A stretch of 64,000 nucleotides of DNA from contig VZRZ01004225.1 in NCBI GenBank assembly GCA_013398175.1, positions 665,426 to 729,425 of the forward strand. The letters are read 5' to 3'. Shown in pieces: positions 37,885-49,532 of this stretch. The stretch's first letter is position 1; the number at the start of each line of letters is the position of its first letter. The position numbers and the translations under genes were made by a program. The stretch comes from Climacteris rufus (taxonomy: Eukaryota; Chordata; Aves; Passeriformes; Climacteridae). The notes below the pieces were generated by a model. That model was not told the DNA's origin. It worked only from the letters and a program-made list of their open reading frames with translations, and did not search any database.

Positions 37885-39468
37885 CCTTAACCAGAAAAGG
37901 AAGGTCAAACAAGGTGTACTCCCCATATACAATGCTGGAAAACTGGTAACAAGAGACAAGGAGAAGGATGAGGTACTCAACACCTTTTTTTGCCTGTCTT
38001 CAAGGGCAGCCTCACTTACCACACCTCTTGAGTGGATGGACAGCAGGATGGAGACTGGGGGAGCAAAGTCCCTCTCACTGTAAGCAAAGATCAGATTCAC
38101 GACCATCTGAAGTATTTGAACATACATAAGTCTATTGGACACAATGAGTTGCATTTCACAGTCTAGAAGGAATTGGCTGATGTAGTTGACAAGCACTCTC
38201 CATGAGATTTGAAAAGTCATGTCAGTCAGGTAAAGTCCCAAGAGACTGGAAAAAGGGAAATATTATACCAATCTTTCAAAAGGATAGAAAGGAGGACCCT
38301 GAGAACTACCGCCCTGTCAGCCTCACCTCTGTGCCTGGTAAGGTAATGGAATACATCCTCCTAAAAGCTGTGCTAAGGTGCATGGGGGACAGGGAGGTGA
38401 TTCAAGACAGCCAGCACAGTTTCTCCAAGGGCAAATCCTGCCTAACCAACGCAGTGGCCTTCTGTGATGGAGTGGCTCCATCAGTGGACAAGGGAAGGGC
38501 TGCAGATGTCATTTATCTGGGCTTCTGTGAAGTCTTTAACAAAGTCCCTCCCAACATCCTTCTCTCTAAATTGGAGAGAGATGGATTCGATGAGTGGACT
38601 GTTAGACGGATAGAGAACTGGTGATGAATGGCTCAGAATTCCAATGGACATCAGTGACAAATGGTGTCCCTCATGGGTCCATATCGGGACCAGTGTTATT
38701 TAATATCATCATTAATGACATAGATGCAGCAAGTTTGTAATTGACACCAGGCTGAGCGGTGCAGCTGACACTCCTGAAGGATGGAATGTCATCCAGAGGA
38801 ATCTGGACAAGCTTGGGGAGTGGGCTCATGGGAATCTCATGAGGTTTAACAAGACCAAGTGCAAGGTGCTGCACCTGGGTTGGGGCAATCATGCTTATCA
38901 ACATAAGTTAGTTAACAATACAGCAGGCTGAGGGAGGGGATTCTGTCCCTCTTCTCCACTCTGGTGAGACCCCACCAGTGCTGCATCCAGCTCTGGGGTT
39001 CCCATCACAGGAAGGACATGGATCTGCTGGAGTGAGTTCATAGGAGGCCACCAAGATGATTAGAGCAATGGAGCATCTGTGCGGAAAAGCTAAGAGAATT
39101 GGGATTGTTCCGTCTGGAAAAGAGAAGGATTTGGGGTGACCTAATTGTGGCCTTCCCATACTTAAAGGGAGCCTATAAGAAAGCTGGGGAGAGACTTTGT
39201 GCAAGGACAGGACAAGGGGGAATGGCTTCAAACTGTAAGAGAGTAGGTTTAGATTAGATATTAGGAAGAAATTGTTTATTATGAGAGTGGTGAGCAACAG
39301 GTTGCCCAGAGAAGTTGTGGCTCCATCCCTGAAAGTGTTTCAGGCCAGGCTGGATGGGGCTGTGATCAACTTGGTCTGGTCAAAGGTATCTCTGTCTATC
39401 GCAGTGGGATTGGGACTAGATGATTTTAAGGTCACTTCCAACAGAAACCGTTCTATGATTCTATGATG
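37885..39468 (+). mobile_element. CR1 LINE, 1.6-kb 5'-truncated copy with reverse transcriptase remnant
   Basis: This is the longest CR1 copy here. It starts in the region just before the reverse transcriptase (words such as gaggtactcaacacc), with the first ~320 bases badly diverged. The RT follows, then the ORF2 C-terminus, then the 3' end tcacttccaacagaaaccg and ttctatgattctatgatg. The segment near 38820-38880 translates to LMRFNKTKCKVLHLG, the usual CR1 block. The RT frame at 38202-38624 is followed by a frameshift. At 38731-38760 the motif expected as FVDD reads FVID, so a catalytic aspartate is lost. The copy is dead and acts only as intronic sequence. Confidence 0.93.
38202..38624 (+). 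pseudogene. CR1 reverse transcriptase fragment (inactive)
   Basis: A 140-codon open segment carries RT landmarks of the CR1 clade: GKVPRDWKKGNIIPIFQKD, then DPENYRPVSLTSVPGKVME (RT block 2 type), QHSFSKGKSCLTN and, with one change, the CR1 block LDFSKAFDxV seen here as LGFCEVFNKVP. That last block should hold the first catalytic Asp of the polymerase, and both Asp positions are changed (D to G and D to N). The frame ends at a stop in the segment RRIENW, where intact elements continue. The downstream metal-binding box is also altered and out of frame. The family is a target-primed non-LTR retrotransposon; this copy cannot be active. Confidence 0.9.
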
Positions 39469-40340
39469 ATTTCTTCAGAACCAAGAAATTCCATCCTCCA
39501 GCTGGCCTAAGATGTCTGCCTTTGCTGCATATACATTATATAGTCAACACATTCTCTCTGTTTTCACCACTATTCTAGCTGCATTGGAAAAAGCAGTGTG
39601 CAAAGCCTGCCCATTGCCATTATGGGATTGTATATGAGGAATCTCCGCTTAAGTTGATTTCTTTAATCAGTACAGATGATCTTTAAAGATAAAGATTATT
39701 ATTACAGAGTTTGTATAAGAATTAAGGCTTTGTAGAGAATAATAATTATAAGACTGTCTTCCAAGAAATTATGTAGCATATTACATATTGCAATCTAAGA
39801 GTTTTGTAGTCAGATTATATTCTGTATATTAAAAATATTATTATGAGAATTTTAGTTTAATCCTGGTACATTTTTCATGAACAATTATGAGGTAATCAGA
39901 GAAGACCATGAATCTTATGTGTAAATATATCCTACAATACGTGTGTCTTGCTACAAAAAATACAAATCATAACAGTGAATTAACATGTTTTAACATTTTA
40001 CGTAAGTTCTTATATACTGTAATATGACTTGTAACGTGAAATTACTTTTCCAAGAGCAAAGGTGATATAAGACCAACAGTTATCCATGCTTTCTTTTTGC
40101 TTATTGCCTTAATAACAACATAGATCATTATATGGCTTACTGTTCTATGGAAAAAGAATTTTTTAGGTCAAGAAATTTAATTTCAGAATGACTTTGATTA
40201 ATTGACACTTGTATCACAATATAAAAGGAAACCCCTATCTCTAAAAAGATTTTGTAAAAAAAAATTGGGTTTTTTTCCTACTTAGGCACCCCAAGTTCTT
40301 CTAGAAGATCCCAACACGGTGCAAATAGTGATTTCATATA
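39469..40340. other. Intronic DNA, no gene seen
   Basis: Very AT-rich unique sequence between the CR1 3' end and the hairpin array. No element or exon recognised. Confidence 0.5.
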
Positions 40341-40354
40341 AAAATGTTAGTAGC

Positions 40355-40536
40355 TGCTTAATATAATCAGGTGTTAGAATAATGATAATGATTACCTCAT
40401 CATATTGGTAATTTTTGCATTCTGTTAGCAAATTTTGCTTTTGCTAACATGATGCAAAAGTTGTTAATATAATGAGTCTCATTGTATTAGCAACTTTCTA
40501 TCACATTAACAAAGATTAAATTTGCTAATGTAATAT
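40355..40536. repeat. Array of alternating inverted 14-16 bp units forming adjacent hairpins
   Basis: About eight copies of a unit close to TTGCTAATATAATGAG occur in mixed orientation. Forward copies are at about 40355, 40440, 40461 and 40521; inverted copies are at about 40396, 40417, 40478 and 40498. By eye each matches the consensus at 10-13 of 14 core positions. They pair as three successive hairpins: 40412-40432 with 40440-40460 (18 of 21), 40457-40476 with 40478-40497 (18 of 20, both mismatches G-T, one-base spacer) and 40503-40513 with 40521-40531 (10 of 11). The right arm of the first overlaps the left arm of the second. I do not recognise a known element. Confidence 0.75.
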
Positions 40537-40560
40537 GACAGTCACTAATGTAAGATTAGT

Positions 40561-43500
40561 ATGAACAGAGACCAGAATCTCTGTAGACCTCCTAAAGGTA
40601 ATGCTGAACATGTAAGCAATGCTCATTTGTTTTTCCTTTGCTAGCTATACCTTGAGTGCCCTAAGTACCACATCCAACTGCACTCACAGAACATTCTCCA
40701 GGAAAGCCCACTGTATTGAACACTGGCAGTCAAGAGACAATGATTAACTTTTGATGCAAAGCCATGAACCATAAAGTTACTTGTTAGAAGATAAGTGACT
40801 CATGCAAATGGATCAGCTGATATTTATACAACATTGAGTGGTGTTCATAAAAACTGACATTAGCAATATTGCTGACTAATTTATATAGGACCTTCCATGA
40901 TGAGCATACTCATGCCTACACAAATATTGAACGGCTACAGCAAACATCCTTGGACTACATTGCTCATGGGGGTCTCCCAAAAGAGACTTTCCATGTTAGA
41001 AATTTATGACATAAATGCCAGAACATTAATAAGCGACAAACAGCCTGAATACAATGATCCTTTCACTTGTCTAACATGTCAGAATGGCTGCACAACCCCT
41101 CCACACCTGCGGAAGTGACTTGGGAAGTGAGATATGCTTAGTCATATATCAAGGATAATTGTATGTATATAATGTATATATCAAGGAAAATTAAGAGGCT
41201 TTAGCTGTGTCAAAAATCCCTTGCTTCCGCTGTAACACTATCACCATTCATATTCCTGGGGTAATGCTTTCATCTCCCTGTCCCAGACTTCAAATGAGAC
41301 TCCCAGACCTGAGGAGCCACAGAGAAGCTGCAGCCCTTTGTGAGTATGGGAACACAGGTTGCTCTTCTCAGATGAAACCTAACCTTGCCTAAATGGTCTG
41401 ACTTAATGAGCAGCTGAGTAAGGTACTAAGTTAAAGAAGAATTGTTATGGACTCTTACTACAAGAGAGCTTTGGAAGTGCTGCTTGCTCTCACCTTCTAT
41501 TTTGAGACTTTTAGGACAAGCCACATACCAAATCTTGGCACTATTATTCTTCTTATGTCCTGTCTCAGAACAACCTACAAAATATAAGTGCTCCTTCCTG
41601 AAATGTACATGCATCCAGTGTTGGGATTTCCCAGACTACAATATGTGGGTGCTAGAATGCAATTTGGGTTGGACAAAAGTGAAAATTAAATGCAACAGTT
41701 AGTCAACACAAGAACCATTTACAGTACCAAGCAGTTAAACACCACTAAAATATTCTGACAAGAAAAATCAACTGCTTGTCTACAGTCTAGGGTGGAAAAC
41801 CATGGTATCAGAAAGGCAGTAGACACAGGCTTTCAATGAATAACCTCAGCACAGCCTCATGCATAGAATGCCAAACATTTCATCTTTAGTCTCTCTTCCT
41901 TTCAGAAAAAAAACACCAGTAAATTCAGCCGATATGATGTAAAAGCTAAAAGCAAGCAGGATTCCTGCAGAACAGAACTTCTGAGCAAACAGGGAACCCA
42001 GTAAATAAACTCAAAAACAGTGCAGATAAATAAAACATAAGCTCCAAATTTTCATCTGCGTTGTGCTTGATTTGCTTTTATAGCTATTGAATCAGTTTTG
42101 TGGTCAAGCATTAAAAAGTTAGAATTAGCACATGAATCATGCAAGCTGTGAAGTCCTAGATCGAATGGCACAACTGCAGGTACCATAAGCAGCTATCTAA
42201 GTAAAGGAAGGGGCTGAAGGGGGAGCTAGATATTTAGGCAGGCTTATCTGTTGAATATGAAGGGCCTTTTGACATCAGAAGAAGTTAAAACTGGATTCAC
42301 AGCTTTATGTTAATATATACTTTTCTTTTACTATAAGCAACAGGCTGAACTGAAGAAAAAAACTAGTTTTGTGATAAACTATATTTCAGTTCATAGTACT
42401 AAAATATAAAAAGGAACAATCATGAGTTTTCCATTTCTTTTCCTTCAGTTCCTGGAATGTGATTTCTGTGAACAACGGTTTAATTAGAAGACCATTTCTT
42501 TCAGTGAAGTATATAAGTAAAGCCCTAACCACTTATTGTTATGAACAGTATGTGTTTTTTTCTTTGTTAGAGCAGTATTTCTGAAGATGATTCATGACTG
42601 AATTCTAATATGGCAAACTGTATTCTTCTGATCTAAATTTCACTGGCACAGGTTTGTTTTGTTTGTTGGGTTTTTTTTTCTTCATACAGAAATCTTATTC
42701 TCTCTTGCCCAGTTTTTTTTGACTCTGACAGTTCACAGCTGAGCAGTTCAGAGGAATACACAGCTTCCTTAATACACCTCACTTGACAAAAGCAGGACCT
42801 GATCCTGCAAGTCAGCTTTAAAATTGCATTTGGAAGCTGTCGTGAAAATAACGTGGGAGACAAATTGGTTCTCACCATTTCTGAAAATTAGGTCACTTAT
42901 TTAGGACATTGAAAGGAACTTCGGAGTTATGACTTGAGGCACACATTATATTTCTTTGCCAGTGTAGTCCTCTTACCTAATGTTAAGAAATAGATTCATA
43001 ATAATGTAATTATAATAAGCCATTCTGTCTTAAAAAGTTCCTTTGGAGACTTGTTTAATGATACAACTCTTTATGTTTATGTTGAATTGTATGAATTATG
43101 GACCTTTTTTTCACAGGCTTCCATAACACCAAAGATCTTTAGATTGAGCACAAGAAAATTTAGGTCACTCAAGGATAACACCATGAAATAACAAAAGCCT
43201 ACACCAGGGCAGAAATCCTAATGGCACGCATCATGGTGACTAGGACAAGTGTTTGAGGAATATATTGTATTCTCCTAAGGCAGAGAGGCAGAGCGGGGCA
43301 AGTGACATGAGAAGCTGGAGAAACAAAGTAATTTGCTGATATTTTCTTCCCCTGTGTGCTTTGTATCAAATAATTGCAGCATGCATTGCACATGATTTTA
43401 CTCTGCCATTTTCAGCCTAAGCTTAGCCTGTTTGTATAATTTCCCTGTCCTATTGACAACCCTCAAGCATACCCATGGATTAGTAGAGGGTTGTGTTAGA

Positions 43501-43640
43501 GGACATGGCCAGGTCTTTCTGGTCCAATGTCACATACAGCCCTTGACACTTGAGCCCTAGGAGAATCCCTGACAGGGGCAGTAGTTCCAGGACATATGTC
43601 ATCTGCAGGCCAGCCACTAGAAGTCAGCAGTCACATACAC
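40561..43640. other. Intronic DNA, no gene seen
   Basis: Unique sequence. A direct repeat atatatcaagga occurs twice near 41140-41190. The short open frames at 40897-41118 and 41442-41702 show no domain or splice context. Confidence 0.45.
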
Positions 43641-43652
43641 TCTTAGAAAAGT

Positions 43653-43666
43653 AAAAAANATACACC

Positions 43667-43702
<36 letters not shown>

Positions 43703-43708
43703 TGTATA
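43653..43708. repeat. A31 homopolymer flanked by inverted ATACACC/GGTGTAT, with an ambiguous base
   Basis: 31 consecutive A at 43670-43700 lie between atacaccctt and ggtgtatatg, giving a 7-bp inverted repeat around the A tract. Position 43659 is n, the only ambiguity I noticed in the window. The homopolymer length is likely to be uncertain in the assembly. Confidence 0.9.
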
Positions 43709-45185
43709 TGATAAGCATCTTGCTAACTGCAATCTATATACAGAATCCTGGATTCTGCTAGAGCATGTCAGAGTGCCAAGAGCTGACCAAACACAGCCCC
43801 CCTCTAAGGATGTGTAAGGTGCGCGTTCCCCAGAGTTTGTACATAACAACTTCAGCATATAAAGACTTGGACACTGCTTTTGTACAGAAAACTGAGCTGC
43901 CATTTAACCATCTCTCCTGGGTTCCCTGTGTCTGGAAGGCAAGTAGAGTTTGTGGGGAACAAGGACTGAACGGTACACGGCCTGTGTAATTGAATGGCTT
44001 TGAGCAAATGCAGAAACCACCATAAAAGCTGTTGGTGTTGGATACGTCCAAACAAAAGCCACAGTATTACCATCCTGTCCCTAGATCAGACATTATTATT
44101 TTTAGTGTCATGTGCTGTATTGCATTATTTGATAAAAGTAAAGCACAATAATTTGCAGTTGACTTGATTTCTGTCCTTGTTAGATTATTTTTTTTTTCAG
44201 TTTCTGATGAAAATGGAAGACAAGCTTTGCAAAATTATTTTTGTGGATTTTCTTTTCAGTTTCTTTTCCCTTCCTATTGCCATGTCTATCTATTTACCTA
44301 TATGTACCTATGGCTCAGTTATTGATTTATGTCCATTGGGATGCCAGATACATATCCTGTAAGTGATATCAGCTTGGATACTCTGAATTGCATCTGTGGA
44401 TAAAAGCATTGCAAATTGTTATTAATTATACCCTAAGGAAGATGTATTCCACAGTTGAACTTTCTGAAAAAGGAAAAATATAATAATTCTTCTCTTCACT
44501 GAACAATTTTTTCCTTTATTATGGGACAGCTGAAGAACACACTATTGCTTTTACCATGCAGTTCTGAAAGTGCCAGTTGGGAGAAAACATATTTTTGGGT
44601 ACTTAAAATAAATATATGAAAAAGTTACAATAGCTTGCATTGAAGCTCCATGTATGTCCGCTTAACAAAAATAGCCTTTGAACTGCAAAGAAATTTAGTA
44701 ACGATTACTGTTCACTGAAAAAGTAATACAAAATGTTATTTATCTATTTCTTTTCCTGACCATGTGTTTATCTGTAATTTTGCAGTTTTCAGCAGAGCAG
44801 ATGTGCTATGACAGAAACAGCAGCTACAGTATTTGCTCCACATATAGAAACAACAAGCAAATGTGACTCATATCCTGGATTACATTAAACAAAATGGAAG
44901 AGTGACAAAAAAAATCTGTTAGTCTAACAACAGATTTTAATTGCAAACTAAATTGAAATTCATTTGTTTGAGAAAGTGTTTTCAAATGTTAACTCACAGA
45001 TTTATACTGTAGTATCTGCCAAAAATGTTAATGTTGTGAGGTGAAATCCTCTTTCTAATTAGGTCACCAGAACTTTGTCACTGCATCTGGGGGCAAGAGT
45101 CCATCTTGGTCCTTTATTTGGTTCCCCCAGATAATTTTATATATACCACATAAGTCCTAAGCTTTCACTTGTCTTTAAAAAAAAA
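43709..45185. other. Intronic DNA, no gene seen
   Basis: Unique sequence. Overlapping open frames on both strands at 43758-44073 are mutual shadows with no domain. Confidence 0.45.
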
Positions 45186-45189
45186 TCTT

Positions 45190-45610
45190 TAAGGCTGCAA
45201 ATGGTTAAATGCAATTAAGGATTTGTCCATAAAAATGTAATCAATAATTATCATTCAATGGTTGGCTGCAGAGATCTGGCCTTGAAAGACAAGCAGTTTG
45301 TCAGAGGGCAAACCCAAATGTCTTTAACACAAGCAGGTCTTCTGCTCCTGACCTATTAAAACTTTGTTTGCTGTTTTACTTGCTGGTGAACAAGTCATGC
45401 AGAAAGGTGTTGAGGAAATGAGCCAGCATGTTCCCCAGGTGATATAAATGCTTTATCAAACTGATCCCAGCCTTGTTATGTAAACTATACCAGGTACCGT
45501 TCGTTTTAAACAGAGAGATAAACAGATCTAATGTGCTTCAGGGTGTCATGCTTTATGCATGAACTGCTTTTTATTTTTATATTAAAGATTTTTCTGACAC
45601 AAGGCTTTGC
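45190..45610. promoter_or_regulatory. Candidate conserved noncoding element (about 420 bp)
   Basis: Repeat-free and compositionally balanced, with words such as tgcaattaagg, tcaataattatcattcaatgg, gataaacagatc, tatgtaaactatacc and the dyad catgctttatgcatg. It resembles developmental enhancers. It is among the strongest-looking candidates in the upstream intron, but the judgement is visual. Confidence 0.3.
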
Positions 45611-46611
45611 AATGAAGGAAAGCTCCAATATAATGTCTTAACTAAAACCACTGCAGCACCTGCAAGTTCAAAGTACTGAGACTGATATTCCCTGATCAGA
45701 TAGTCCCATGTTAACCTATTTAATTAATTCTTAATAAACAATTAATTTTTTAGTGAAATACGTCTTGCAATGAGAAAGTCTCTCTCACAAGATAAATGAA
45801 GTAATCCTCTGAGAAGGAATTTATAAATAACTTGGTCTATCTGTCTATTTACAATATTTAGCTACCTACCCTTTGCTTTCACTTGTCTGATCTGTTATTG
45901 TTTTCTTATTTACTCTACAATTTTCAGTCTGGAGTGATATCAGATAGAACATTTTTAACCTTTTCAGGGGTAGTGTCCAGTCTCTTTTTATAGCAATGGG
46001 ATTAAATTCTACTCACAGTTTTCATGGGAGCAAACGCAGAATACCACCAAAGATTTCAGTTACTTGAGATTTACAAACAAGACAAGGATTTAGTCAGCTG
46101 TCTTAAATCTGAGATATGCAAGATGAAAGTGAACACGTTTATTCTCTCATTTAAAATTGGACCTACAGAAGATCTACTTTGAGAATTGTATACACTTTAA
46201 CCACAAATATTATTAAAAATTTCCTTGGTGTAATATCAATATCATCCTCTGAAATTTTAAGGATAACTATAGACCGCTATTTTCTTAGAACTCTATAAGA
46301 AGACAGAGGAAAAAAGTCTTATAACTGTTGTCATATACACAGAAATATTTATTTATCCTATCTAAAACAAGTCTCGAAGTACACTCAAATCTGAGCACAG
46401 TCTTAACTATGAAGTCACTAGGGATACCCTTGTTATTTATCTTCTACAAACAGATTTGTATGAATGTGTATATGTACATAGTAGTGCAAATATACCTATG
46501 TGTATTCAAATGGCTTTTGCATATCCTCCTTACAAGTTTCCACCGATTAATTAATTAAAAATAGTTGGTTAACATGATTGATAGAACAATATTTGTGTGG
46601 CTGCACAGAGC

Positions 46612-46617
46612 CTCTTT
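46612..46617. repeat. Target-site duplication CTCTTT (left) of the 46.6-kb LTR
   Basis: Identical to 46886-46891 on the other side of the LTR. Confidence 0.68.
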
Positions 46618-46885
46618 TGAGAAATTCCTTCTCATGCAAAATATGAAAAACAAGAAGATAATGCTTGGACACCTGCTGTTTGTCCTGAGATGTTTTGGTT
46701 CTAGACAGAGTGTGTTTTGGAATTGGGTGTTGTGGGGCTTCAGCCAATCACCCCGGGGGGTGGTTGACCACCTGATGGGTTCTTACCATATATAAAGGGG
46801 AATAGAATAATAAACGCGGCTGCTGCCGCTTCTGCTGCTTTCACTTCACTGGCTTGTGTCTTCCATCCCGGGTAATACAGCAACA
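46618..46885 (+). mobile_element. Solo LTR of an endogenous retrovirus, 268 bp, plus orientation
   Basis: The block is flanked by the identical 6-mer CTCTTT at 46612-46617 and 46886-46891. It starts TG and ends CA. Inside, in LTR order, are a CCAAT box (46744-46748), a TATA box (atatataaagg, 46788-46798), a polyadenylation signal AATAAA (46809-46814) followed by a GC-rich gcggctgctgccgct stretch, and a U5-like T/C-rich end. Six-base target duplications are usual for ERVK-type (class II) elements. No internal retroviral genes follow, so it is the product of LTR-LTR recombination. An alternative border pair is TGTTGTG at 46728 with CACAACA at 46905-46911, a 7-bp inverted pair, but that choice gives no target duplication. 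Confidence 0.72.
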
Positions 46886-46891
46886 CTCTTT
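46886..46891. repeat. Target-site duplication CTCTTT (right) of the 46.6-kb LTR
   Basis: Identical to 46612-46617 on the other side of the LTR. Confidence 0.68.
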
Positions 46892-49205
46892 GTATTACAG
46901 TCAGCACAACAAGTATAATAACTCTCAGGCTGATAAGACTGGTAGGTTTAGTCTGCCTTAGTTCATATTTTCAAGGCTGAAAAAAATTCTCTACCTGACA
47001 AAAGCCTTTGTTTTAGCAAGTACATATGCACAAAGATAGCACAAATAATGTGATTTTAATGCTGAGGGTGTCCAATTAACATGTTAGAAGTGGATAATAT
47101 AAGTCTTCACTAAAAGTCTGGTTTGTTTGTATACATAATACAATGTTTACTTTTCTGGACACATGAAGCCTTTCTTCCCTTTACTCCATGTGCAACTCAA
47201 AGTAGAAAAACGGATGAAATTTAACTATCCATAAGTCTTTGTTGTGGAAGGACTGAATTATAACTTTTTAATTTAGTAAAGTAAAGAATTATTACAGTAG
47301 GACTCCAGGGCAGGAATGTGTTAATAAAATCATACTCTCTGCCTTTTCATTTAAAATAATCCCCTTGAGCTGATTAAATGAAATATCACTTGTTTAATAA
47401 CTGACAGAACATTATTTTAAAGCAGAAATATTTTGCATATCTTCCTATCCTGATTTTAATTCTAGGCACAAAGTAGTGAAGGCACTGACATCACACAAAG
47501 GAGTAGAGTTTAGCACTTGGATATAGTTTGTCCTGTCATAGTGGCATCTATAATTTAGTGTGAAGCAGTGAGGTAGACAGAGCATTATCATTAGAAATCA
47601 TCCTGAACAGGGATATAAAACACAGTTGCAATAACACTTGTCAGAAAGGTGACTGCAGTCAAAACTAATATCCAAGAGTTTCAAGATAAATGCTGACACT
47701 GCAGCCATCTTACAAAGACTATTATTGCTCAAAAAAAACCAAACCCAGAATGAAAAAAAATCCCAAAACCCAACTGTGAACCTTCCCCAGAAAGAACAAG
47801 TTAGTGTGAAGTTTGTATCAGGGGTGGCATACACTTAGTAATATTTATGGTAGAGTTAGTCTTTCTGGCTTAATGACTTTAAGCAATTTCTCTCTCCACC
47901 CTCTCCCCATTATCTGGAGTATACGAGTGCAATACTCAGAACAGGTGAATAACTGTGCTTCTGCTTCCAGGTTCAATCCCTCTCCCTGCTACCCACTTCC
48001 TCAACCTTTTTATTCCTCAAAACCCATTTGATTTTCTTAGTTTTTATATTTATACTCATTTCTGTCTTGGAATGCAGATATTATTTTATAATATTTTTCA
48101 CTGATTTTGTAACTTAAAAACCACAAGAAAACTCCCAAATCATAATTGTAGCCTTGAAACTTGGAGGTAACTATAGTAACATCATTATTGTTTGGCACTG
48201 ATAATGCATCTCTGTACACATAAACATGTGCCCAAGAATGCTGCTTCTTTATTACACTGATTCATAGCGCATCTTTGCGGATGTACTGCAAGACAAGATA
48301 CAGATGCTGTGTACAAGGTATTTCTCCTGCTACTGGCAACCTGTCCTGATCAGACACACCGAATGGACAGAGTGGTTTGAGTGCCCCTAGAACTCAGTAT
48401 TCCAGGTTAGATGACTTCCAATAGTGGTCATCACAGCTGAGAAATGGAAGGAAAATCTGCTATAATCCCTAGGTTCTGTTCTAGGCCCCAGTAATTTTCA
48501 CTGCACCAAATATTCTGAGTCTGATGTTATTTATTTAAGACCCACCATTTCCCAAGGTCTACTATCTTTTGTCTGAAGAAAGCAAGCAGGAGGTTTTTCA
48601 GAGAAGACCTAAGTGCAATGTGTGAAGTGATCATGTAGTAGAAGCTCTTAAGCTCTATTATGCAGTATTATGTGGTATTATAGAAACTCAAGCATAAACA
48701 GAACAAGACTTACTTTGTGTCTGTCTAATGTATATTTAACAAAAAATAAAGGAGAGTACAAGTCCTTGTTACTAAAAAGACTTAAGAGTACTTCTTGTTC
48801 AACAATTTTTGTCTGATTGTAGATAACAACATCTCTGGAAAAAGTGCCAGAAGACCAATTGTGCACCACAGATAATGTGCCTGTAGAAGAACTTTCTTCC
48901 TAAGTTACCAACTGATATCTAAATTGACTTGAAGCACAATATACTCCTCTATAAAATTATTTTAACTGAAATTAAAAGGGAATGCTGTTACCATATATAA
49001 GTGCCTACATATTTTAAGTCTGCTCTATGCTTGACTGCAGGGTTAGCTAGTGGCAATGAGTTCCACATGTCCACAGCACTTGACAATAGAAAGTCTAATA
49101 CACTAATAGAAAGAACATAAAGTAGAAAGAACATGAACTGTCTTTATTACATGCAAATTCAGTAAACTGAGCAGTTCATTTCTATGTACCAATACATAAA
49201 CTTTC
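46892..49205. other. Intronic DNA, no gene seen; possible old SINE B-box near 47.97 kb
   Basis: Mostly unique. At about 47960-48005 the words ccaggttcaatccctctcc and ctgctacccacttcc resemble the tRNA-derived B-box and following part of a MIR SINE, but the rest of the element is not convincing. Confidence 0.4.
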
Positions 49206-49206
49206 C

Positions 49207-49224
49207 TTTTTTTTTTTTTTTTTT
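49207..49224. repeat. T18 homopolymer
   Basis: Eighteen consecutive T between cttcc-type and cccac sequence. Confidence 0.9.
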
Positions 49225-49460
49225 CCCACATATAACCCAATTTACTTTTCAGACTTGCTCTTATTTCTCCAAATTACCACCTTGCAGTTAACTGCCTGGA
49301 CTTGACATATTCCTGTTGTCTTTACTGTGATGGCTTTACAGTTTTTCTGCAAGATTGGAGTTTCACAATAACCTCAGGAACTTCACCATTTAGAGTCATT
49401 ACTACTCTCAGTAAGTTCACATATGATGCCATTCAGTTGTCATTATTTGAGTTTCATGAT

Positions 49461-49532
49461 GAATTTATGGATTATAGTTTCCCAATACTGGCTAATGAAT
49501 CTATGGATTACAGTTTCCCTGTACAGGCTATA
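49461..49532 (+). repeat. Tandem duplication of 36 bp (two copies)
   Basis: Units 49461-49496 and 49497-49532 share gaat-tatggatta-agtttccc and ctggcta/caggcta. The unit is a multiple of three, so the plus frame at 49302-49583 carries a 12-residue repeat (xMDYSFPxxAxE type). There is no other sign that this 93-codon frame is a gene. Confidence 0.85.

Noticed and set aside
43480..43700. Processed retrocopy ending in the A31 tract
   Set aside because: The upstream sequence has no open frame or recognisable transcript, and CR1 machinery in birds does not normally make poly-A-tailed copies.
46728..46911. LTR borders set by TGTTGTG...CACAACA
   Set aside because: A good inverted pair, but the flanks show no target duplication, whereas the 46618-46885 borders have a perfect 6-bp one.
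48395..48430. CR1-like ccaggttagatgacttcc
   Set aside because: Short and isolated, with no terminal octamer repeat downstream.
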